From assembly GCF_010093815.1 (NCBI RefSeq), contig NW_022985551.1, forward strand, positions 516,614 through 580,613: a DNA stretch of 64,000 nt, given 5' to 3'. Position numbers and translations under genes: made by a program. Positions 50,701 through 62,208 of the stretch are shown here, in pieces. How positions within the stretch are numbered: the first letter of the stretch is position 1; each line of letters opens with the position of its first letter. Below the pieces are notes generated by a model, which was not told the origin of the DNA, made no database searches, and saw only the letters and a program-made list of their open reading frames with translations. The DNA comes from Pseudovirgaria hyperparasitica. Taxonomy: Eukaryota > Ascomycota > Dothideomycetes > Acrospermales > Acrospermaceae.

Positions 50701-52843
50701 TTCTTAGAGGACCTATAGCTCGGGTTCTAATAGAGGGTATATAGGTCCGTATAGAGGTTATTAACTATCTTTAAGGTTAATAGTAAGGTCGGTAGATTAG
50801 TATTAAGGTAATTCGGACGAGTCGATTGCTAACGCGATATATTAGTATATTTTATACTAATATAGTAGGTTTTCGTCTACTTTAATACTAAGCTCTCTAT
50901 TTTAAGTAAGTAAGAGGACATAGATAGCGGAGATTACCTTTTTATAGTCCTTCTAGAATTATTCATTATCGACTAGCTATACTAGGTTCTATTATAGTAG
51001 GTATATACGCTAGCTAGCTGTTTTCTAGATAAAGTCTAGTTTCGGGTTATGTTTTTCGAGCTACGGTATACCGAGGATTATATTAAAGGGACTATCTACT
51101 ACGATAAAGGTTAAGTAGTAGGGTTTCTACTTCCCCCCGCTGTCCTAGATACTATATTTAATAGTATAGATACCCTATAATTTAATAGGACTATCGATAC
51201 TATAGAAGGTAGTACCTATTAGTACTTAAATATCGACGTTAAGTTCTCGTGCTCGTTAAGTCGATATAACGTTAGTAGCTAAACCACTATTAAGTATTAC
51301 GGTCTAATATTATCCACGAGAGACCTTGATAGGCCTAGCCTATAGTTTAATATACTAGTTGGCTAGTTATCCCTCTATTTTAGTTACGCCTATAAGTCGC
51401 GAGGGTTCCTTATAGGTAGTTAGTTTTTTATATCATGTACTAGGTAGTTAGGCGCGATATATTCTAGCTACTAGTACTTATAGTATATAACTAACTTAGT
51501 ATCTATATTAGTATTTAGTAGTTTCCCTAAGCGGTACTCGGGTACTATATAGCCTATCCTACTATAGGTGTAGTAGGTGACTTTAGATTATTTATATAAG
51601 TCGTTTCTCGCGTCTTAATATATCGACTAGTAGAAAGATCCGTAGTACGGGCCTCGTCTTCTCGAGTTCATAGAGTAGTAGCGCCCACGAGGTATTCCGC
51701 GCGATCTATTACTAAACCGGTCCTCTTTAGACGATTTTATATTAGATTAGATTAATAGGGATAGTTATACGCCTATACGACGTTAGTTATTTATTATACG
51801 CTAATATCATTCTACGAGATTCGCGAGTACCTAAAGATTAGTAGGGATAGACGTTATAAGGTTAATGCGTTTCTTTACGCTTAGGTTAAGGGACCTTTTA
51901 AAGTTATTATATTATTAAACTATATAATCTTCCTTAGCTTCTCTCTAAAGAGGTCGGAGGTATTTAAGGAGTTATAATAGAGATTATCTCTCTCGCTATT
52001 AAGTCTTAAAGATATGGCTCTAAGCCTATTTATATCGCTTAGCTCTATCGCTAAAGTATTAAAGAAGGAATTCGGTGAACGTGTCCTAGTTATACGTATC
52101 CTTAGGGTGTTTAATTTAATATACTATCTAATGTTTAGATAGCGTTAGGTCTAGGTAGTTCTATACGAACCTAATCTTATTACTATCGTTCGTGAATAGA
52201 TAGAAGAATCGGCTATACTAGTAAGTCTATTCGTGAAAGCTCCTCCTGGTTTTACCGTCGAAGTAAGGTGGTTTCTTAGACTAAGGTAACTAGGATAGTA
52301 ATAGACTTAGTTAGACTATTTCGGCTTAAGTTAGTCTATATTAGTATAGGTTAGTTACTACTAGTACTAAAGCGCGTAGTGCGGCTTCGAGTCTAGTAGT
52401 TCGTCCTTACGCTTTATCGAGTTCACGAAGTTACTACTTAAGCTAAGTCTAACGCTATCTCTCCGTGTATAGCTTAGTATATATATTATTATAAGGCGTG
52501 GTTAACGTTAGTTAGTTCTAATGAATTAATTCATTAACGTTAATAGGGTCTAGTCTTATAGTAAGGATAGATCTAGTATAGTATAAACTAGACCGCGATA
52601 GAGTATAATAGACTTCTTCCTTATTATCTAGGTAATCTTCTACGGTTATACGGAATACCGTACTAGTTATTAGTATAATAGCCTATAGAGTATACTTATT
52701 AGTAGAGGTAGTCGTAGGGAGACTATTCTCTTCGTTTAGATTTAGAGAGAGTCTCTCGTATAAGGTAGTGCTACGGGTATTATAGCGCGTAGTAGGAGCT
52801 ATCTCTATAAGCTACCGTTATACTATATAGAGAGGAATTAAAA

Positions 52844-53081
52844 TATAAAGAGTAAAGACGTAGGATAGTAGTCTAATAGTTCATAGAGAGACATAGAAAT
52901 GTATTTATAGAGTAATCTTACTCTTATACGAGGTTGATTCCTAATAAGTAGGAATCGGTTTATATGGTCTACTTATATAGTAACCTTACTTAACTTAGCT
53001 AACTTAACCTAGCTCTAGCTACTACGTGGCTATATGGATTAGAATGGTCTATATAGGTCTATTATGGTTCCCGTTCTAATA
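52844..53081 (-). repeat. LTR of family A element (5' LTR by coding strand)
   Basis: 238 bp, the same length as its partner, aligned without gaps and differing only by transitions. Followed by the target duplication ATAAG (53082-53086). Confidence 0.92.
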
Positions 53082-53205
53082 ATAAGATTAATAGAAATGG
53101 GTTACCTTTAGTAATAACGAAGTATAATTAGCTACTAGTTCTATTAGAACCAAGCTAGAGTAAGAGGCTAGAAGTTAGTAAGTCCTTGTAAGTGAGATTT
53201 CCTTA
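53082..53205 (+). repeat. About 500-bp repeat unit, copy 1, right part
   Basis: Continues copy 1 after the Gypsy insertion (ATAAGATTAATAGAAA to GTGAGATT). The same order occurs uninterrupted in copy 2 at 53582-53702. Confidence 0.8.
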
Positions 53206-53705
53206 CACTACTATGTAATATAGATTATAATTCTAGCGTTAAGGTAACTTAAGTTATAAACCACCTAAGGACTTTAGAGTATTATAGAGTATTAAATTAT
53301 ATAGAGACTTTATAAGTAGAGGAAGGTATAACCTTAAGTCGAGCTATTAAGAATTATAACTATATTATAGATATCTAGTACATTATAGCTAGGAGAATAA
53401 GATTATTAAACTTAATATTCGGGCTCGCCTCTTTAATAATAGATACTTCTATATAATATATTCTACCTCTTAAAATATAAAATAAATACCTAATAGGGAG
53501 ACGAAGGACTATAAGGATAAATATAATATAGTATAGAAAAATAAATTAATAGAAAGAAAACTATAGACTATAATCTAGTCTAAGTATAAGATTAATAGAA
53601 ACGGGTTACCTTTAGTGATAACGAAGTGTAATTGGCTACTGGTTCCATTAGAACTAAGCTAGAGCAAGAGGCTAGAAGTCAGCGAGTCCTTATGAGTGAG
53701 ATTCT
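53206..53705 (+). repeat. About 500-bp repeat unit, copy 2 (uninterrupted)
   Basis: An uninterrupted copy in direct tandem with copy 1. It shows the pre-insertion site AGTATAAGATTAATAG, proving where the Gypsy element entered copy 1. No coding sequence. The copies differ mainly by transitions. Confidence 0.8.
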
Positions 53706-53710
53706 CATCG

Positions 53711-54473
53711 CGACCTGTTGTGCCCACTGCCCCTCATCTCTTGCCTAAGCAGTGGCTGCTTGTTGATAGCTCATCCTCTCATAAATGGTATATACGCAAG
53801 TGACAAATCCTACTGGTGTATGATAAAATGTACTTTCCTCCTCCACAACATAATCAGTGACTAAATATTGCACGGCACGGAGTAAGGCACCTCGATGAGC
53901 AGTTGAAGGTCGGTTTCAAGCTCTGGCAGTACGGCAATGATATCAAGGAGAGGCACATCCGCATGGAAAGAAGAGCAGCTTTTGTATTACTTCAACGATC
54001 ACCTTGAGGCATATCTGGACATTGACACTGCCATTCTGAGCACATGTCCAGTCGAGTGTGTCTGATAGTGGTAGAGTGGCTCGCCCTAGCATGAGGAGGT
54101 ACTAAATCAACTTTCAAGATAGTTCGCAGATTTTCGGTCCACTATGAAGCGAATCTGCTTTACGACAGTCAGCAGGCATCTTTCAAATCGAGGACGAATT
54201 TCAATGTGGTTCAAACAGCCTGCTTGACCTTGTGAGTCTCAATAAATGTTTTTTTAATCGTTGGTTTTGCACGGTTTCGGGCGTAGGGTGGTTACTAAAT
54301 GCAAAGGCTAATTAGCAGCCCCGCAACTAGGTATCCTGGATTCACCTCAGCGGTGGCAGAATAATCTTGGCGTGGAATTTCGCACCCTGCCTTCTGTGTG
54401 CGCAACACCACATTTCGCATTCTAGCGCGCTTCAACGTCAACCCCCCGCGACTCAATAATACCACAAAAAGCC
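53711..54473. other. Intergenic, host-like composition
   Basis: Normal base composition resumes at about 53.71 kb. It contains the eIF3k promoter; no gene recognised. Confidence 0.5.
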
Positions 54474-55446
54474 ATGGGCGTCGCTTTCGATTATGCGCCA
54501 GACCGGCCAGAGCAGATCGACCAGATCCTGAATGGCCTTGAGCGATACAATCCTGAGACGACCGGGGTCTTCCAGGACTACGTGATGCAGCAATGCGAAA
54601 GCCAGACATACGACTGCTACGCCAACCTGGCGCTTCTCAAACTGTAAGTGAAACCTCTGTGTATGTACGATACTATACGATGATGAACAATTTTCATATC
54701 CACGTTTCCTATTACCTGAGGGCGAAAGCTCGCGGAAGTTACAACCTTAGCTCTAGAACTGAATGTTCTTTACTCGTTTGCGAATTAATCGGACAGAAAC
54801 TTGCAGAGAGGTTAACTGACGACACATTTGCGTGCAGATATCAATTTAACCCGCATTTAACGCGCGACGAGACTATAACCAACATCCTCGTAAAGTCTCT
54901 CACGGTCTTTCCCTCACCAGACTTCAGTCTTTGCCTCTCGCTTCTCCCACCACATCTCCTCTCGCCTAGTCTAAACCCCTCCACACGACCATCTGGTGAC
55001 CTCGCAGAGTCAGTCCAAAAACTTTCCGTCCTCAACAACCTCCTTTCATCCGCAGACTACTCCTCGTTCTGGTCAACACTAGACTCGGATGATCTGTACG
55101 CAGATCTCGTCGCTGATGTGAGCGGCTTTGAGGAGCTGATGAGGGTACGGATCGCAGTCACAGTATCACAAACCATTCGTGAAGTGCAAAAAGAGATTCT
55201 CTCGAGCTGGCTTAACCTGAGCGGAAACGAATTTGAGCACTTCGTTGGCACAGTGTGCGGCTGGAAGGTTGACGGCAGCAAGGTGGCGATACCCCTGAAC
55301 AAGGAGAATGAGGCCAAGGGTACAGTTGTGCGCGAAAACGTGAAGTTTGATCGTAAGTCATGTTGGAATATTTCTGCTTCTATCCGTGCTAACAAGACAA
55401 AGAATTCTCGAGGATCGTAAGGAGGGCATATGAACAACCAGCGTGA
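54474..55446 (+). CDS. eif3k: Eukaryotic translation initiation factor 3 subunit K
   Basis: Three exons: 54474-54643, 54838-55352, 55403-55446, with GT-AG introns of 194 and 50 bp (TTAACTGAC-like branch in the first); 242 aa, the usual size. The start [19 protein letters not shown], then [38 protein letters not shown] and the ending [13 protein letters not shown] are as in fungal eIF3k. The protein is a HEAT-like repeat plus winged-helix (PCI-type) subunit at the edge of the eIF3 complex on the 40S ribosome, usually non-essential. The long first intron sits after codon 56 (phase 2). Convergent with the Tsr4-like gene, with 119 bp between stops. Confidence 0.93.
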
Positions 55447-55565
55447 TCGGGTTGACATCTCAATATAAGAGCCTTTCCGGAAATACATATACCGGCAACG
55501 CCGAACTGGGTATATCATTGAACAAATCTTGCCAAGTCCTGGTGAAAGGGACGTCATGTCCATCT

Positions 55566-56838
55566 TTACTTTCTGGTCTGCTCCCACTGTACACCAGCCC
55601 ACTCCTCAAGATAGCCAACTTCTCCAGCACCTACATCTCCAGGCTGGCAATCCAACCTACACACCCCGACAATCACAGTGCCCCACTCCATTCCCTCAAG
55701 CCCCTCCTCTTCTGCCTCTAGTTCCATGATCGCATGTGGCGTTAGTTGGACCTCAAACACCCTCTCCGCCCCACAGTTTCCACACCTCGTCATGCCCGCA
55801 TTACCGCTCCTTCCATCCCCTAGTGCCTTTCCGACCGCATCGAGCTTACTATACAGTAATGGCTGCCCTTTGAACTCATAACGCAACACCTGCTCCGGGT
55901 TCTGACTCAGCCGGTCCGCAAATTTTTGGAATGTCTTATCAATCTCAGACTCGTATTCGCCTTTCATATCTTTCGCAGAATTAGAAAATTCGCCGTCGAC
56001 GTCCAATTGCATGCGCACATTTTGAGGGGGCATGGGGGCTTCAGCATCTAGGGTTTCATAGTCTGCATCGAGATTGTAGATTGGGTATGGATCTGGGAAG
56101 GAAGATTCTGAGGGCCATGGTTCATGGGGTCGCGCCGGCTGGCGTATGGCGTGCGGTGGGGAGGAGATGCGAAGTTTGTCAGCGAATGAATCGGTGAGGT
56201 TAGAAAGCTGTAGGGTTGGTGGTTGAGGAGGTTTCGCGGCGAGTAAAGACGTTGCTGCAAAGGGATTCGATGTATGAGAAGAGGCAAAAGGGTTTGGCGG
56301 TACACTCGATCCGGATGATGCCGAGAAGGGATTTGCGCCCCCTCCTGTGAGTGGCTTTGCGCCAAAGAGAGATTCTCCCAAGTTCATCTGTTGTTTCTTG
56401 GACTCTGACGCTGCCACCGGAACCGCCTTTGCTGTTTGGGCTCTCGCCATGGCTTCTTTGCTGACACGAATAGCTCGAAAGGCTCTTATGCTTCCATCTT
56501 TCCTTCTACAGGTCTTTTTACGACAGCTCCATACATACAGACGTCTTTCGTGACCGGGAAAAGTGCCTGGCATGTCCCCATTGAGCTGGAGGAGAAGAGA
56601 AAGGTAGGAGTTGCAAGTTTTGCATCTAGCGAGCGCGCCAGTTGGGGCAGTCTTCGAATCGAGCCATTCCTAGACTTGTCAGTGCCGCGCATGTATAATA
56701 GGTAGGAGTTCATACTGGGTGTCCGCCAAGATGGCTCACATTGTCGTCCGTCTCATCTTTGGTGGCGTAACCTAGAAGGACATTTGTTTCGGTAAAGTTG
56801 TCTTCCGCACCGGAAGAGTCACTGTCATAAGTCGTCAT
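55566..56838 (-). CDS. tsr4: Tsr4/PDCD2-like 20S rRNA accumulation protein
   Basis: Two exons, 56838-56716 and 56669-55566, with a 46-bp GT-AG intron; 408 aa. The N-terminus MTTYDSDSSGAEDNFTETNV then LLGYATKDETDD and SHLGGHPEWLD, the CKTC zinc-type pair, and FPGHERRLYVWSCRKKTCRR with its second Cys pair match the fungal Tsr4 start. A low-complexity NPF-rich linker follows (NPFSAS, NPFASS, NPFAAT near residues 155-180). The C-terminal PDCD2_C domain has YEFKGQPLLYSKLD, the MTRCGNCGAERVFEVQLTP zinc block and MEWGTVIVGVC. Tsr4 is a dedicated chaperone for ribosomal protein uS5 (Rps2) in 40S biogenesis. The second exon alone could look like a complete gene from Met 56573, but the spliced N-terminus is conserved. 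Confidence 0.92.
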
Positions 56839-57849
56839 TTCGAGATCACCTGCCAAATTATTACGTCGTGTTCTATAATGCGCATTTACGATTTGTGGTG
56901 TTGAAAATCTTCTTATCGATAGGCGACGATAGCTGCCTGAAGATCAGGGCGACATGATCCATCTCCTGGTATCACGCTAAGCTTCTTCAGACTAGCTCAA
57001 CTACTTTTCATTTCGTCTTCGTGGAGTATAGACCCGCACGAACACTCATCTCCCGAACATTCCTTTCGTACACTAATTACATCGGTTCATTGCCATCTCA
57101 TTTTGAAAATATTCGATTTTATTCCTAACATTTCTTTTATATGCGTGAAAAGCCTTGGTATATTAGCGAATTTCGAATACAAGGCTCGAATTCTAATATT
57201 TACCGACTCTATACCAACGTATTGGCTAAGCTTTCAGCGATATATCGGATGAGTAGCAACCATCTTGTGGTCATCACACAAGCTGCAATGATCATGATGA
57301 TGATCATGATGGTGGCGATGATATCTGGCAGTTTCCTGCAACCTAACAAAATGTTAAAGCTAGTGTGGTTGGTAAAGAAACGGCAAATCAATGAGAAATT
57401 ATTCCGAGATGACTGCGTGCGGGATATTTCTCCTGAACACTGATTCACAGAATACCTAACTAAACTTGAAATCCTATCATTCTTATCCAGATTATTCTCA
57501 TTAAAGGCACCAAAGATGGACGATTTTCATCTCTCCAAGATGACTCTCACCTCTCGTGTCAAGAGAGTAAGGCGATGATTATTTCGGGATTTTGGCGTCA
57601 ACATGGAAGAGCAATAGTCTGGAATCTCATGAAGATAGTATAATAGTCAGGTTCTTCTTCGTCTCAGTCTATCCAATCCATCCTCATTCCTCAGCTCACT
57701 TCAGCATTCACTCATTCGGTCTTCAAACCAAAGTCGCTCTTTTGCAAAAGTCATTCGCTTTTTACCACTCTACATAATCTAATCCAGCCTCGACTCCTTC
57801 AAACCTATACACTAATAATTAATCGTTCCACCTCGACACGATTCCCAAA
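56839..57849. other. Intergenic between divergent genes
   Basis: About 1 kb holding the Tsr4-like and CFEM promoters. It includes a small ATGATCATGATG-type repeat near 57.29 kb, which makes the 100-codon frame at 57141 Met-rich and unconvincing. Pyrimidine-rich leader before 57850. Confidence 0.5.
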
Positions 57850-59235
57850 ATGCAGTACTACAGTGTCATCGCATTGTCCGTCATTTCATCGGTGGCTGCC
57901 GCCGACCTGAACATGTTCAAGCCGAAGATGACCCACGACAAATTCATCAATTCCATTCCGGAGTGTGCTGTAAGCGATCCTCAAGAGCCTTTACTGACAA
58001 AGCTGACATTGTTTAGCGCGAATGCCACTCCTGGGCACTTGGCAACAACGGCTGCTCGTTGGATGACTTCGATTGCCATTGTCAAAAGAAGGATGCCACT
58101 GACTCCATGATCAAGCCTTGCCTGAGGAATGGCTCAGCGTGTGATCCTGGTCGATTCAACAGTAAGCTCACGACACGTCCTATTTTTTTCTGAGAGTCAA
58201 GTCTAACACATACCAGAGCGCACCGGCAATGATGCAGACTACGGCTACAACGATGTGTGTGCCCCGCCTGTCGCAACCATGTCCTGGGAGCAGCCCAAAC
58301 AAACTCCCTCGATGACTTGGGGAAAGCCATCCAAAACTCCCTCCATGACTTGGGAGAAACCATCTAAGGCTCCATCCTCGATCTTGCAGAAGCCGTCGAA
58401 GACTCCCTCTATGAGCTGGGAGAAGCCCAAACAGACTTCCTCGATGACGTGGGAGAAGTCAACCAAGGCCTCCTCCATGACTTGGGAGAAGCCATCTAAG
58501 GCTCCCTCTATGAGCTGGGAGAAGCCATCAAAGACCCCCTCTATGAGCTGGGAGAAGCCATCTGAGACGTCTTCTATGAGCTGGGAGAAACCATCCAAGA
58601 CCCCATCCATGAGCTGGGAGCAGCCATTCGAGACTCCCTCCATGAGCTGGGAGAAGCCATCCAAGACGCCATCGATGACATGGGAGAAGACCTCTGAAAC
58701 TCCTTCATCGACTTGGGAAAGCACTATGGAGACTCCTTCCTGGGAGATGTCCTCATCCTGGGCCGAAGAGACTTCCTCTACGATTCACATGTACACGTCT
58801 GAGAAGCCCATGCAAACCCCATCGACTCCATCTTACCAATACGGCCACAACCACACGAGCATGCACATCCACAGCTCTGAGAAGCCCATACAGACCACAT
58901 CTACTCCTGCTTACCATTACGGCCACAACCACCCAAGCATGGCTGCAGAGTCAAGCCACTGCACCAAAGATTGTGTCGCCGTCACCGTTACAAAGCCAAC
59001 CACCACCATGACCGTCATCGTCACCCCAGTGCCTATGGGATCTCCAGCCCCGTCTGCATTCTGCCCTTCCGTCGGTGGTACCACAACTGTCACTGTAACT
59101 GCTACACGCAAGGTCCAGCCTACTGTGATACCTGCCATCGGCCGTCAGACCCCAAACAGCGGTGCGGCCCCGTTGGACGTGGCGCTGCTGGCGATGTTCT
59201 TGGGTATTGTCGGCTTGTGCTTCCTGCTATGGTGA
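57850..59235 (+). CDS. CFEM-domain GPI-type wall protein with an 11-residue tandem repeat
   Basis: Three exons: 57850-57969, 58017-58161, 58217-59235, with GT-AG introns of 47 and 55 bp; 427 aa. Signal peptide MQYYSVIALSVISSVAAA. A CFEM domain (about 34-110) has eight Cys spaced as in the family: ECA, ECH, GCS, the DCHC pair, PCL, ACD, VCA, with Asp in LDDFDCHC where the haem-binding Asp sits. Then follow 14 tandem units of MSWEKPSKTPS type, a two-unit His/Tyr-rich repeat (SEKPMQTPSTP...YGHNH), a Thr/Val stretch with two Cys, and a hydrophobic tail VALLAMFLGIVGLCFLLW fitting a GPI signal. CFEM proteins act in haem/iron uptake, wall structure or host contact; which applies here is unknown. Junctions were set by keeping the eight-Cys pattern. 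Confidence 0.9.
58279..58740 (+). repeat. 33-bp coding minisatellite, 14 units
   Basis: 462 bp of in-frame 33-bp units encoding variants of M-S/T-W-E-K-P-S-K-T-P-S. Indels are absent; variation is by substitution, mostly at unit positions 2, 6-9. The reverse strand is also open across the whole array (58245-58724), as expected from a 3n repeat without antisense stops. Confidence 0.92.
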
Positions 59236-61620
59236 AGGGATGTAGTGGTGTGTATTGAAGGTGGAAGTTACGAATCACGCCTGAACAGCTCTCTTTTGTC
59301 AATCTTTTTCCTTTCTACTTCTTCATGTCGATATACTTTGTAGGGTTTTATAATTTGAAATATGAATTTGATCCTGGAAATTTATACATTTCGACTTTCT
59401 GCGATGCGATGTTCACCTTTCACCAGTCCGACGATCCAGAAAGGAGACTCGCCGCTATCCACGAGCAGCATCAATCAATCTCTTCCTAACGCTCAGTAAT
59501 CAAAATCCAGCAACGACCGCACAAATACAATAATACAAAGCTTAACAAAGCACAAATATGCTCTGCAGAGCCTCCATTACATAGGCTTGGCGTGATGTTA
59601 TCGCTCCATGGATAGACCAGCGCCGGTACCCAACGTGCAGATGCACTACAATCATCCTTCTACTGATACGGATACCGGTTCCAGACTGCCACGCATAGGG
59701 TGCAGTGAGCGGGCATACTTATGGTGGGTGCAACGTTGCCACTTCATGTGCTTGAAGCAAAGGCAAATAACTCAGGATCGGCAGATCAATTCTTTGTTCT
59801 TGGCTCTGTACGCCAAAGTAGTTTCGGTGTTCTGTTCGTGACACGGGCGAGTAACCGCGGTAGTAAGTGTAAACTAGGTTTTAGTGGAGCTGATCCCTGG
59901 GCCGCTCCCGCCTCCACGATGCTTTGGGCTGGTCCACTGATGTCTTACAAGGCTGTCGCTTCCGCTTTCTGGTATCGAAACAAAGACTTTCTTTGAGAAT
60001 CAGCTGATCGCGCTCTCGAATATAGAAGAGACAAGTGTCTGACTGATGCCACATTCGTGATGCCAGTACAACATCATGTCCATCAAGAGAAGGACTAGTA
60101 TAAACCAGCTATGTTACAGACTGCGAAATGCTTACTATGTCTTTGAGAAGAATATTCGATAGCGTCTCCGGCCCGTTCAAACCGGGCTGACACTAATTAC
60201 ACTTCAGGGTTCGGTTTGTAACTTTGTATTGCTATCGCAAGCCTATCTGCTAGCGTTGGTGTTAGGTTGCCTAGCCAGCATGGATTCCCAGTAAGCGGAG
60301 ATATCGAGCGTGACATTGCACACACACACTTCATACAGAAACACACTCTGACAACCGCCACATTGCATCATCCACCTTCATTCCGCGCATCTGATTTCGC
60401 GCGCCCGTGGTATCCTCTTGGTTGTCGTCAGACTTTAGAGCGCGACGACGTTCGATCGATTCAAGTGATGCAACTACGAGAGATAACAAAAGGATGGCTG
60501 CGAGATGACGTCGAAGTTGGCGAAGAGTCAAGGTTTTCGGTCACTCCGGCTGTCGCGAGCTGCATGGTTGATTACACTTGAGCTTGAGCTTTTGTGAATC
60601 ACCATGGCGATATTATTCAGCCCGTCGTGGACTTGTGGTATGGTGACAACTACGCGCAGCGATTCAAGCGTATGTCTTTTTGAAAGTTCAACAGTCTAGC
60701 GAGGAAAGGGGAAGTCAGAGTAAATGAAACCGAACTCTTCGCTGATTATTTGTGCACTAGGCATAAGTGTGTCTTTCCGAGACCCCCGCTTATGGATGCC
60801 TCTACATTAATTGCATGCTGGTTCCCAGCACAGTCTACGCAAGGCTGTTAATGCTCGCCATCCATCACGAGTATAAGACGTTGGATTATCCATTCATGGC
60901 CTGTTATCTCGGTGTACCACGTAGATCCATGACCAGGTTGTTACACTTCAAAGACAAAGCCGTGCTACTATACTGTATTCTACGCGGTGTGACATGAATA
61001 TATGATACTGTAACGCACTACAATCCCAGCACAAATCAGTCAAGAATTACCCGATTTGGCAAGTCCCAAGTGTGTGTCTGGGTTGCACGATGCCGGCTTG
61101 CCTAGCGTGCCGCAGCACAGGCTCAGGCTCGTACAAATGCAACAGCAACATGGTGTATTGGCTCAGTAAGCGGCATCTTACTGCAGCTGGTTTCTGAAGG
61201 GGACAGACTGAAGAGGCTGTAATGCTGAGCATAAAGGTGATATGGTGGGGCGCCGATCTCCCAATATTGCGAGCATGCAGGGTTGCTTAGTGAGTGCGGA
61301 GCAGAATAGATCGACGTCATTCAAAATATTCCGTTACACGATGTGACCAATATTACCTGTTGAATCGACGGGTATACACGGCGAGGCCCAAGACGGTGGT
61401 GTGGTAGTCACGATGGGATAGGCATGCGTAGGTACTGGGGAGCTGGCGCTTTCCAGCGACAAGAATGTTGGGATAGTGTATGTTGACGACCATGGATTAT
61501 ACGACCGTCACTGCCGTCCTCAATATATAAGTCGACCGTCATGCCGTCCATCAGGTATTTTCTCCTCGCATTCACCACTAATCACTTCTACATCTCGGTG
61601 TAACACAATATACCTTCATC
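59236..61620. other. 2.4-kb gene-poor stretch
   Basis: Ordinary composition with no exon chain I could support. Frames at 59608-61320 are short and of uneven character. A hairpin GCCCG-TTCAAAC-CGGGC near 60.17 kb resembles a tRNA T-arm but no matching tRNA body was found. The last about 130 bp form the promoter and leader of the secreted-protein gene. Confidence 0.5.
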
Positions 61621-62208
61621 ATGCGTCCCTCAACCATCGCTTCCGTTCTCGCCTTGACTGGTGCTGCCATTGCTCAGTCCAACTACCCCAACCAGTCTGC
61701 ACCTTTCAATCTCCAATTTATCTCCGACGATGACGAAAGCCTGAACGGTACATACATCGGCGCGTGTCACACAGGCGCAGCTATAGAGTCTCTCTGCACT
61801 CTCGGGTCCAGCAACAGGAACAACTACTATCTCAATTACACCATGTACCCCAGCGAGAACGTTGGCCTCTTGACTTGGAACCTCGTCGGCAACGGCTTCG
61901 TTGCTAGCAGTCCCATGAACATCTTTTACTCGATTGGCACGGACGTGGCTCAGCTACTGCTCCAGCCCTCGTCCAACGGTCTCCATGTTACTTTTGACGA
62001 CAACAACAAGATGGCTATTTCGAACTCGATCGATGATACTGTTACGCCACCCAAGTACATCACTCCTGCCGAACTGCTCTACAGATGGCATGTATGTTTG
62101 ACGAACTACCTTGGGTATAACTACAACACACTCACGTGGGTCTTGGGCAACGACAAGCCGCAAAATCCCAGCTGCAAGAAAGTCGATGTGCTAAGGACAT
62201 TTGTCTAA
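61621..62208 (+). CDS. Small secreted protein of unknown function
   Basis: Single exon, 195 aa. Signal peptide MRPSTIASVLALTGAAIAQ. The mature part begins with SAPFNLQFISDDDESLNGTYIGACHTGAAIESLC and contains FYLN-like and beta-rich segments (NYYLNYTMYP, LTWNLVGNGFVASSPMNIFY) with four Cys (ACH, SLC, HVC, SCK) that could form two disulfides and several N-glycosylation sequons. This layout resembles a family of secreted ascomycete proteins with an N-terminal L-N-G-T-Y...C-H...A-A-I motif (I believe the DUF7907 group, not verified). No GPI tail. It could be a wall protein or effector-type protein; the function is unknown. Confidence 0.8.
   Translation: MRPSTIASVLALTGAAIAQSNYPNQSAPFNLQFISDDDESLNGTYIGACHTGAAIESLCTLGSSNRNNYYLNYTMYPSENVGLLTWNLVGNGFVASSPMNIFYSIGTDVAQLLLQPSSNGLHVTFDDNNKMAISNSIDDTVTPPKYITPAELLYRWHVCLTNYLGYNYNTLTWVLGNDKPQNPSCKKVDVLRTFV

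Larger units (their letters stand above)
44999..53081 (-). mobile_element. Full-length Ty3/Gypsy retrotransposon, family A (fossil, 8.1 kb)
   Basis: Minus-strand element with two 238-bp LTRs (44999-45236 and 52844-53081) and the target duplication ATAAG on both sides. On the coding strand, from the right: 5' LTR, gag with a zinc-knuckle relic near 51.55 kb, protease (about 51.1 kb), reverse transcriptase (about 50.1-50.8 kb, catalytic block near 50.3 kb), RNase H (about 49.4-50.05 kb), integrase (about 48.1-49.3 kb), a chromodomain-like end near 47.75-47.95 kb, then about 2.4 kb unassigned, a purine tract (45240-45254 read on the minus strand) and the 3' LTR. LTR differences are transitions only. 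Dead, with many tens of interruptions. The 86-codon frame at 49775 is antisense chance. Confidence 0.92.

Noticed and set aside
57141-57443. 100-codon frame with a Met-rich hydrophobic stretch
   Set aside because: The hydrophobic part comes from a simple ATGATCATG-type repeat and there is no other support.
58245-58724. 159-codon minus-strand frame with regular repeats
   Set aside because: Shadow of the 33-bp coding repeat of the CFEM gene; no start context or exon partners.
60166-60195. Possible tRNA T-arm (GCCCG-TTCAAAC-CGGGC followed by TGACACTA)
   Set aside because: No matching acceptor strand, D-arm or anticodon arm at the right distance; the only AGTGTC is about 160 bp upstream without an A-box.
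60267-60581. 104-codon plus-strand frame in the gene-poor stretch
   Set aside because: No recognisable domain and weak composition; a short antisense frame overlaps it.
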